Assembly (NCBI GenBank): GCA_016195405.1 | Contig: JACPZP010000010.1 | Location: 1-38,002 of the forward strand | Direction of reading: 5' to 3' | Source of the DNA: Planctomycetota bacterium | GTDB taxonomy: Bacteria > Planctomycetota > Planctomycetia > Gemmatales > Gemmataceae | Length of the DNA: 38,002 bases | Part shown: positions 33,101 through 38,002 of the stretch, one piece after another | Layout: each line of letters starts with the position of its first letter | Numbering within the stretch: position 1 is the stretch's first letter | Translations under genes and position numbers: made by a program | Notes under the pieces: model-generated | Databases searched by the model: none | Told to the model about the DNA's origin: nothing | The model's input: only the letters and a program-made list of their open reading frames with translations

Positions 33101-33562
33101 GGGGGCCAGCTCGCGCGGACCAACGCTGGGTTGCGAAGCATCATCACTCTCCGGAAGGTCTGGGTCGCCGGGAAAGTCGAAGTCGCTAGATGGTTCCGGA
33201 GCCGGCGGCGTTGGAACGTCGCTTGGAAGCGGGACGACTTGGCGGACGGGTGGAGGAGCGAGCGCCGTAGGCGCTGCCGGCGCCTCCGCCATCGCCGCTG
33301 GCGCCGGTGCTTCCTCGAGCGCTGCCGGCAAAACCTGAATCATGTCGCCGACACTGCCGGTTTGCAGCGAATGCACCCGGCCAACGGCCCCCGGGGGTGG
33401 GGCCGTGGGCGACGATCTTGTCGCCGCCTCCGCTTCGCCATCCACTTTAATCTCAAAAAGCGTCCGGCAAATGGTGTTGAGGCAGCGCATGCGCTTGCCG
33501 CGCATCGAGGGATCGAGTTGGTAGGTGCTCTGGCACTGCGGACAGGTGACCGAAATCTGCAT
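30137..33562 (-). CDS. Zinc-ribbon, membrane-anchored PQQ-propeller protein
   Basis: This 1141-residue protein starts at MQISVTCPQC (33562), with GGGA about seven bases upstream. The N-terminal ribbon has C7-x2-C10 and C27-x4-C32, as in MJ0042-type Planctomycete proteins. A long Pro/Ala-rich linker (about 50-200) precedes one membrane helix (about 205-228, LVLIAIMLIVLGGLAGGGFL). A helical TPR-like segment (AQQLYDNQDFAEAAEAFRKL) spans about 235-330, followed by more helices. From about 470 it is a large beta-propeller with PQQ-type blades, for example HALEPSRGEVRWVRRVG and TAVEAETGVVLWQTGLS. The ribbon should be cytoplasmic and the propeller periplasmic. Its function is unknown. It is coupled to the threonine dehydratase gene, an unexpected pairing. 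Confidence 0.9.
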   Translation of the reverse strand: MQISVTCPQCQSTYQLDPSMRGKRMRCLNTICRTLFEIKVDGEAEAATRSSPTAPPPGAVGRVHSLQTGSVGDMIQVLPAALEEAPAPAAMAEAPAAPTALAPPPVRQVVPLPSDVPTPPAPEPSSDFDFPGDPDLPESDDASQPSVGPRELAPGNWDAPPVRHGDANNVMPSFAPTEAVQTPTAPTVATEAPKPTKSGRRSLVLIAIMLIVLGGLAGGGFLLVRGSQAGREAERSQKAQQLYDNQDFAEAAEAFRKLYADYPTSRNRAQYDFMRELASARDSVAPHVNVEEDVQAWDNVKQFLERFKNDPILKDRHGDVWQMLHTLAKQFAAVAEEKQDPGLLDLSRAIWAQASKFQPPAGVAVRDVEQKLAAEFSRVEKAIAKTTQRLEALESLRRLVSAPSAAAVQKGRDSAAKAGLTTDPEAKKIVKELVAAHRASVVFVPANPYEKQKPIAEDDVASVYVAPALGKSIGAPTRSGVVLAQVSGVLHALEPSRGEVRWVRRVGVDTSILPLHVPATALLPERYLVLSSDSTSLTAVEAETGVVLWQTGLSDVCLGQPVLIDQHVFVPTRAGRVEEIEIREGRLQGHYQIGQPLMVGGVRQPGTSLVYFPADSFCVYVLDVAKRACAAVLYTGHAPGSLRTLPAIWNEEKTAAESPAIRMGWMLLGLSRGGTSEEFVPYALPITDPDQKPSEPTVRSIGTSWFDSWRDGEKLAWATDAGYLALYGLRQKGNRDPLLFPMLSGDYMVTGVGEPGRAQVVHVDAENYWVLSRGRLHRLQATFTAQNGPGLVARGPQPPILGSPLHAAQVYADANGNTTLFVTTQASGKPITLVSAIAAETGQILWQRQLGLICQGPLIVSGNLVACSDAGGMFLFDARKLIAEPIQPWQAAGNFVPREHASSEQQLFAHKNGIVRISWTRGPAPDLRISHWNEMGEPQEEFTFNLPATPHGTLALGKDFALLPLANGVAARVPLGTGNIANGRIVSAPAVVAKGQIVVADASDTVTLLDADHLQPIKRWTLPGKITAGPFVRQGRIGCVVGKFQLVWLDPTQDKPLWEKARDAEIVGEPQLIDGLLVVADLAGRVQALDPATGEPVGPGYTIRANAPPSAAPVSFGAGRMLLPLMDGTAMLLPLDKVKGL

Positions 33563-33744
33563 AACGCTTCCCAAACGACTTGTCCGAACGGAATCATTCT
33601 ACCGCCGTGGAATGTGGAGGGATAGACAGGGTGCTCTGGGCGAACGCCGTGGCAAAAGTCAAATGAAGCGACCTTCTCCGGCGTCTCTTGATGGTGGAAA
33701 GCTCTGAAGAGCAAATTGGATCTGTTGGTCCCCGGAGGCTCGTT
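33563..33744. other. Divergent promoter region of two propeller genes
   Basis: These 182 bases lie between the divergent starts at 33562 (minus) and 33745 (plus). GGAGG is seen at 33734-33738 as the ribosome site of the plus gene. Promoter boxes are not clear. Confidence 0.45.
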
Positions 33745-35100
33745 ATGCAGCGTCTTTGTGTGTTTGTCGTGGCGGCGCTCGGCCTATTCATCGTTTCGGC
33801 GTCCGCTTCCCGCGCTGAAAACTGGCCGCAATGGCAAGGTCCGAAACGCGACGGCGTCTGGCACGAAACCGGCATCCTTGAGAAGTTTCCCGAGGGCGGG
33901 CCGAAGGTGCTATGGCGTCAACCGATCGGTCCCGGCTTCACCGGGCCGGCGGTCGTCGATGGCCGGCTCTACGTCATGGACCGCGAGGGCGAGCAACTGC
34001 CCAAGGGAAAGGAAGCCTCCAAGACGCCGCTTGGCGGAAAAGAACGCATTTTGTGCCTGGATGCCGCCGACGGCTCACTCGTTTGGAAGCACGAATACGA
34101 CTGCGCCTACACCAAAATCAACTACACCAGCGGCCCGCGCACCACGCCGGTCGTGCACCAGGGCAAGCTCTACACGCTCGGCTCCATGGGCGACCTCCTC
34201 TGCCTCGACGCCGCCAAAGGAACCGTTCACTGGAAGGTAAATCTCCCGCAGGAATACAACACCAAGCCGCCCGTTTGGGGCTATGCCGCCCATCTGCTCG
34301 TCGACGGCGACAACGTGTTCACCCTGGTCGGCGGCGAAGGCAGCGCCGTCGTCGCCTTCGACAAGGACACGGGCAAGGAGCAATGGAAAGCGCTCACCGT
34401 CAAGGAAGTCGGCTACGCACCGCCCATGGCTTTCGATTTCGGCGGCGTCCGCCAGCTTATCGTCTGGCACACCGAAGCCCTCAACTCCCTCGACCCCAAG
34501 ACCGGCAAGATTCACTGGTCGATCAATTTCCCCGATAAGGAGCCGCAGCGCCCCGGCATCACCGTTTCCACGCCCCGGCTGGTCGGCGATCGTCTCTTCG
34601 TCAGCTCGCCGCACCACGGCTCGCTCATGGTCAAGCTCGCCAGCGACGCGCCCGCCGCCGAGATCGTCTGGCGCGGCAAGAGCGACAACCTCGCCAAGCC
34701 CGACGGTCTGCACAACCTCATGGGTTCGCCCGTGTTCAAAGACGGCCACATCTACGGCATGTGCACCTTCGGTGAGTTGCGCTGCCTCGACGCCGAGACC
34801 GGCAAGCGCGTTTGGGAGCAGCGAATGCTTCCGAAAAAGTCCCTCGGCGCCACCATCTTCATCATCCCGCAGAGTGACCGCTACTTCCTCTTCAGCGAAA
34901 CCGGCGAATTGATAATCGCCAAATTAACCGCCAAGGGCTACGAGGAGATCGACCGCGTCAAGGTCATCGAGCCGACCCTATACTCGCGCAACCGCGACGT
35001 AGCCTGGTCCCACCCCGCCTTCGCCAACCGCCGGATGTACGTCCGCAACGACCAGGAAATTATCTGCTACTCGATGGCGGCGGAAAAGACGGGGTCGTAA
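33745..35100 (+). CDS. Secreted PQQ-type beta-propeller protein
   Basis: This 451-residue protein starts at MQRLCVFVV (33745), with GGAGG seven bases upstream; an ATG at 33688 lies before the ribosome site and is rejected. A signal peptide ends at about SASASRAEN. The N-terminal NWPQWQGPKRDGVWHETG is the usual opening of this Planctomycete family. Blades with PQQ-like motifs follow: LCLDAADGSLVWKHEYDC, then LCLDAAKGTVHWKVNLP, then VAFDKDTGKEQWKALT and RCLDAETGKRVWEQRM. It should fold as an eight-bladed propeller in the periplasm. No catalytic function is evident. A 55-base copy of its 3' end occurs at about 36741-36795, after the next gene. Confidence 0.92.
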   Translation: MQRLCVFVVAALGLFIVSASASRAENWPQWQGPKRDGVWHETGILEKFPEGGPKVLWRQPIGPGFTGPAVVDGRLYVMDREGEQLPKGKEASKTPLGGKERILCLDAADGSLVWKHEYDCAYTKINYTSGPRTTPVVHQGKLYTLGSMGDLLCLDAAKGTVHWKVNLPQEYNTKPPVWGYAAHLLVDGDNVFTLVGGEGSAVVAFDKDTGKEQWKALTVKEVGYAPPMAFDFGGVRQLIVWHTEALNSLDPKTGKIHWSINFPDKEPQRPGITVSTPRLVGDRLFVSSPHHGSLMVKLASDAPAAEIVWRGKSDNLAKPDGLHNLMGSPVFKDGHIYGMCTFGELRCLDAETGKRVWEQRMLPKKSLGATIFIIPQSDRYFLFSETGELIIAKLTAKGYEEIDRVKVIEPTLYSRNRDVAWSHPAFANRRMYVRNDQEIICYSMAAEKTGS

Positions 35101-35209
35101 CCACCTGTTTGTCCACTTTTCCCGCGCAAGTTTCTCCGGCTTAAATGCGGTTGCTGTCGTCTGTATATATGGGGAGTTTCGATTTCCCATCTTCAAACAA
35201 GGTGAGGCC

Positions 35210-36709
35210 ATGAAGGGCGTACGCTCTTTCCGCATTCCTGCGGTGCTGGCGATCACTGTCGGCCTGGTTGCCGTGGTCTACGCTCGAGTTCAAGGCGGCC
35301 CAGGCGATACTCGCCCCACTCCGGCCCGTGACGCAGAGACGGCCAAACGCTTCCTCACCAAGGAGCCGGTTTATCAGTCGAAAGACCCCAAGTACTGCCT
35401 GTTGACGTTCGGCTTGCAAGGAAAGACGCGCGTCTGGCTTGTCTTCGACAGCGTGCCGAATCCCCTCCTTCCCGGCAAGGACAAGGACTACCTGTATGTC
35501 GATCGCAATGGGAATGGCGACCTGACGGAGGAAGGCGAGCGCATCGAGGCAACCGTGCATCAGGTACCCAACGGAATTCGTCTCGGCGGTGTTCCTCCGG
35601 GCACGATTCCCCTACTGGAATTCCCGATTGGTGAAATCAAGGATAGCGAGGGCATGATCTACAAGGATGTTAAAGTGATGGTTCAATGGTACATGGGACG
35701 CCGGCGGCCGTGCACGATCTATGCGTCTACAGCAGAGCGCGGCACACTGAGCACCGAAATCAACAAACTCGTTTTCGCGGACTGTCCCCAAGATGCTCCA
35801 GTTCTCCCGTTTGGCGGCCCAATGACCATGCGGTTTGCCTTGGGCATGACCCATTCGTTCTCCTTGACCGAAGAATTCAACCTCCAGGCCGAGATAGGCA
35901 CCTTCGGCAGCGGACCGGGTTCGTTCGTTTTCATGATGAACGACACTTTTCCCAAGGACCTCCACCCGGTTGCCGAGATCGAGTGGCCTCATCGGGAGGC
36001 CGGCAAATCACCGATCACAATGAACGTGTCGCTGAAACAGCGCTGCTGAGGAAACCGTTTCTACAGCCCGGTGCGGGCTCCCAAAGAAGCGGGCGCAGGC
36101 AAGGCGAAAATCACGTTCTCGTTCGCGGCATGGAAGGAGGGCCAAGTAACCCCGGCCTCGTTCGAGGTCCGGGCGGTTCGAGCATTCCAAGAAAAAGCAA
36201 AACCTGATGAGACAAAAAAAAACGACGATGCCAAGCTCGTGCAAGGCAAGTGGCGGGTAATCAGAGCGCAGGAGAACGGGGCGAGCTTCATGGAGAGCAA
36301 GATTGAGAAAATGTCTGTCCTCATCGAACACGACGAGATCCGCGTCATGGTCGAGGGTACGAAGTCCGAGCAAGGGGCGAAGTTCACGCTCGATCCATCC
36401 ACGAACCCGAAACAGATCGACTTCATCAAAGAGACCCGCGACAGCGAGTGGACCGATAAACGTCACCCCAAGCTCTTTCAAAGCTGGAAACTAGACAAAG
36501 GCATGCGGATTCAGTCTGAGGACAAAGTTCAAGGCATCTACAAGCTGGAGGGCGACACGCTGACGTTGTGCTGGCGCGGAACGAAAGGGTACGAGATCCT
36601 CAAAGACCGGGTGTCGAAAGAACTCAAAGTGCGGCCAAGTGTATTTCGATCGGACCTGTATTATCATCAGTTCTTGTTCGTGCTCGCACGGGTCAAGGCT
36701 GAAAAGTAG
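35210..36709 (+). CDS. Secreted protein plus TIGR03067-like domain, split by in-frame TGA
   Basis: The first part (35210-36049, 279 residues) has a signal peptide or anchor (IPAVLAITVGLVAVVYA) and a beta-rich domain with YLYVDRNGNGDLTEEGERI, a possible Ca-binding D-x-N-x-N-x-D loop. A TGA at 36047-36049 follows LKQRC. The same frame continues with GNRFYSPVRAPKEAGAGKAK and ITFSFAAWKEGQVTPASFEV, which reads as a natural end of the same domain. A TIGR03067-like domain follows (LVQGKWRVIRAQENGASF, then GIYKLEGDTLTLCWRG) to TAG at 36707-36709. If read through, the product has 499 residues. Otherwise the second part would have to start at GTG 36071, which has no ribosome site. A nonsense mutation, recoding or a sequence error are all possible. 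Confidence 0.8.
36065..36079 (+). promoter_or_regulatory. Small hairpin 16 bases after the in-frame TGA
   Basis: AGCCC (36065-36069) pairs with GGGCT (36075-36079) around the loop GGTGC. The loop begins 20 bases after the TGA. Size, spacing and a loop starting with GG resemble a bacterial selenocysteine insertion element, but a 5-bp stem is easily found by chance in GC-rich DNA. Confidence 0.3.
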
Positions 36710-36717
36710 AGGTCGAT

Positions 36718-36737
36718 CGGTGGCACGCGAGCCACCG
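36718..36737. terminator. 7-bp hairpin after the TIGR03067-like gene
   Basis: CGGTGGC (36718-36724) pairs with GCCACCG (36731-36737) around a 6-base loop, nine bases after the stop at 36709. There is no following T-run, so it may be a repeat rather than an intrinsic terminator. Confidence 0.5.
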
Positions 36738-36740
36738 TGC

Positions 36741-36795
36741 CGGAACGACCAGGAATCATCTGCTACTCGTTGGTGGCGGAAAAATAAGACGGGGC
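36741..36795 (+). pseudogene. Remnant of the 3' end of a PQQ-propeller gene
   Basis: This stretch matches 35041-35095, the last codons of the propeller gene, with a few substitutions and short indels. One frame reads CYSLVAEK followed by TAA (36785-36787), against CYSMAAEKTGS in the intact gene. No upstream part of the gene is present. It marks the edge of a duplication or replacement that placed the 35.2-36.7 kb gene between two copies. Confidence 0.8.
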
Positions 36796-36800
36796 TCGAG

Positions 36801-37175
36801 TTAGGCGTCTACGCCCTCCGCTTCGCCGCTATTGTAGGACCACCCGCACGCTGGGCAACTTCCGTCTTCCTCGGGCAGCCGTTCGCCGCAAACCAGACAA
36901 GTCGCGATCTCGTCTTCCTCGACCGAGTCCGCCGGTGCACTCGACTTGGTTCGTTCCGAGCGCGCGAGAATCGCACGAGCCCGTGGCACATCCGTAGCCG
37001 CGACCATAATGCGCGGACAAGTCGCCCAGCCCACCGGCAGTTCACCTACCGCACCCTGAAGAAGCTCGTTGTCAATACTGGCACTGATTCCAAGTTCTTC
37101 GAGCGCCTGTCGCATGACCAGAGCTTGGGGGTTGTCCTTGGCCCGGAAAACCTCAACCAACATATGCTCGCTCAT
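36801..37175 (-). CDS. DUF2007-like protein with C-terminal zinc ribbon
   Basis: This 124-residue protein starts at 37175 behind a strong AAGGAGG, six bases upstream. The first part (MLVEVFRAKDNPQALVMRQA, LEELGISASIDNELLQGAVG, PRIMVAATDVPRARAIL) fits the DUF2007 or putative signal-transducing fold, an alpha/beta ACT-like domain. After an acidic linker comes a C-x2-C / C-x2-C ribbon (CLVCGERLPEEDGSCPACGW), which probably binds Zn. Proteins of this kind are cytoplasmic; their role is unknown, perhaps regulation by binding another protein. It faces the preceding genes tail to tail. Confidence 0.85.
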   Translation of the reverse strand: MSEHMLVEVFRAKDNPQALVMRQALEELGISASIDNELLQGAVGELPVGWATCPRIMVAATDVPRARAILARSERTKSSAPADSVEEDEIATCLVCGERLPEEDGSCPACGWSYNSGEAEGVDA

Positions 37176-37544
37176 TAGGGACCTCCTTCCTCTGATTCCA
37201 ACTTCCTCTCACATTCATCTCCATTGTCCCCGTCGGCCCGGGCAAATTCAAGGCGTGGCGTGAATCACGGCCGGACGCAACCCTTCCGGTTCCTTGTCTG
37301 TTTCCGCCACTTCGATTTTCAAGAAAAACCAATAGTAATAGTGGTCGCCCAAATCATTTCTTCGGTTTTGACTTGTGTTCGGTTTTCTTCCTGGGATACT
37401 GTCTCACACACGTCAAGGCTGACGAAACTCGGTACTGTCGTATCCAAATCAACGTTCTTGATTATTTTGGAAGCCGGGCATGTTTTTCAAAACCGGCCGC
37501 GCATTTCAACCGCACTGTAGTTTTCGCACAAAGGAGGATCTCAG
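37176..37544. other. Divergent intergenic region
   Basis: These 369 bases hold no supported gene. They are less GC-rich than the surroundings, as expected for promoters of the flanking divergent genes. AAGGAGG at 37531-37537 is the ribosome site of the next gene. TTGACT at 37368-37373 and GATACT at 37395-37400 resemble promoter boxes, but the 21-base spacing is too long for a standard site. Confidence 0.5.
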
Positions 37545-38002
37545 ATGAAGTCCAAGAGACTACCGCTTGCCGAACTTTGGTTCGGCTTGGCCAAGTTGCG
37601 GAGGGCCTTCGTGGTCTGCTCCGCCGTGATCATCTCAGTCGCCACGATTGCGCTCGTGTTCGCGCAGACGCGGGGAACGGCCGCTGAAATCGCGGGCAAG
37701 GTTCAAATCGCCGGCAGCCCCGTTACTGGTTCGACCGTGATCCTGTACGCGGCAAGCGAGGGCGCTCCCGTGCAATTAGCCCAGGCCAAGACCAGCGACG
37801 ACGGGACGTTCAAGCTTGACTCCAGTGCCGCCGCCAAGGCGGACGGCAAAGTGCTATACGTGTTGGCCCGAGGCGGAACACCGGAGGGCCTCGGCGCCAA
37901 AGGCCCCAACGACGCCATCGCCCTTTTGGCGGTCCTGGGCACGAAGCTGCCGAAAACGGTCACGATCAACGAACTCACGACCGTGGCCTCGACGTTCACT
38001 GC
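37545..38002 (+). CDS. Secreted carboxypeptidase-regulatory-like protein (partial)
   Basis: The start at MKSKRLPLAE (37545) follows AAGGAGG. The frame is open to the window edge (152 full codons), so the protein is cut. A hydrophobic segment (VVCSAVIISVATIALVFAQ) at about residues 23-41 is a signal sequence or anchor. A transthyretin or carboxypeptidase-regulatory beta-sandwich follows: AEIAGKVQIAGSPVTGSTVI, then SDDGTFKLDSSAAA. The last visible stretch is KTVTINELTTVASTFT, a motif I associate with large secreted proteins of the NHL/beta-propeller kind, from memory only. The rest of the protein is needed for a real call. It is in the same orientation as no neighbour and probably has its own promoter. 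Confidence 0.8.
   Translation, partial: MKSKRLPLAELWFGLAKLRRAFVVCSAVIISVATIALVFAQTRGTAAEIAGKVQIAGSPVTGSTVILYAASEGAPVQLAQAKTSDDGTFKLDSSAAAKADGKVLYVLARGGTPEGLGAKGPNDAIALLAVLGTKLPKTVTINELTTVASTFT

Noticed and set aside
32252..33625. Plus-strand 457-codon open frame
   Set aside because: Lies antisense to the zinc-ribbon propeller gene, is very rich in Arg and Gly with no domain signature, and lacks a ribosome site.
36047..36049. TGA read as Trp (alternative genetic code)
   Set aside because: Many other genes in the window end in TGA at sensible places, including the ATGA overlaps at 23121 and 30137, so TGA is a working stop codon here.
36720..37178. Plus-strand open frame 36639-37178
   Set aside because: Antisense to the DUF2007-like gene, which has a strong ribosome site and an intact zinc ribbon.
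1..38002. CRISPR array, tRNA or rRNA genes
   Set aside because: The repeats seen are palindromic, of unequal spacing and in different families, not regularly spaced direct repeats. No tRNA cloverleaf or rRNA sequence was recognised by eye; a covariance-model scan would be needed to exclude small RNAs.

Overview
The window looks like a chromosomal segment of a high-GC Planctomycete, probably of the Gemmata/Isosphaera kind. This rests on gene content: a DUF1559 prepilin-like protein with a small Gly-Cys lipoprotein, a giant secreted dehydrogenase/HEAT/haem-binding protein, several PQQ-type beta-propeller proteins (one with an N-terminal zinc ribbon), a TIGR03067-like domain, and many short GC-rich palindromic repeats. 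No rRNA, tRNA, CRISPR array, phage or transposase gene was recognised. All family names come from reading the sequence by eye.

Layout. 1-6.3 kb: a small membrane protein, an SRPBCC-like protein divergent from and overlapping a PAP2 phosphatase, a Cys-pair membrane protein, and the 1289-residue haem-binding protein. 6.4-10 kb: a receiver-histidine kinase, KDPG aldolase (eda), a MarC-type membrane protein and a TPR lipoprotein. 10.2-14.5 kb: an FHA-STAS fusion, the lipoprotein/DUF1559 pair, a DoxX gene broken by an in-frame stop, and an RsbW-like ATPase fused to two PilZ domains. 14.7-17.6 kb: an exported methyltransferase, an amino acid permease, and a frameshifted uracil-DNA glycosylase carrying a palindromic insertion.

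17.7-24.0 kb (minus strand) is the most interesting part. It is a compact operon: a WXG100-like protein, a coiled-coil protein, a second short WXG100-like protein overlapping it by ATGA, a 1328-residue membrane FtsK/SpoIIIE ATPase and a secreted protein. It resembles a stripped-down type VII secretion system. No EccB, EccD, EccE, EsaA or EssB-like component is visible.

24.1-28.5 kb is a plus-strand run of a CDF metal transporter, an iron-type alcohol dehydrogenase, a PQQ-type propeller protein and an NAD-dependent epimerase. 28.6-33.6 kb (minus) holds a lipoprotein with a truncated tandem paralogue, and a threonine dehydratase coupled by ATGA to a zinc-ribbon/propeller protein. 33.7-38 kb holds another propeller protein, a secreted protein plus TIGR03067-like domain split by one in-frame TGA, a DUF2007-like zinc-ribbon protein, and the start of a secreted carrier-like protein cut by the window edge.

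Two themes recur. Several small palindromic repeat families sit at gene ends, in leaders and inside coding sequence. Three genes (DoxX, glycosylase, the 35.2-kb gene) are interrupted and could reflect decay, recoding or sequence error.
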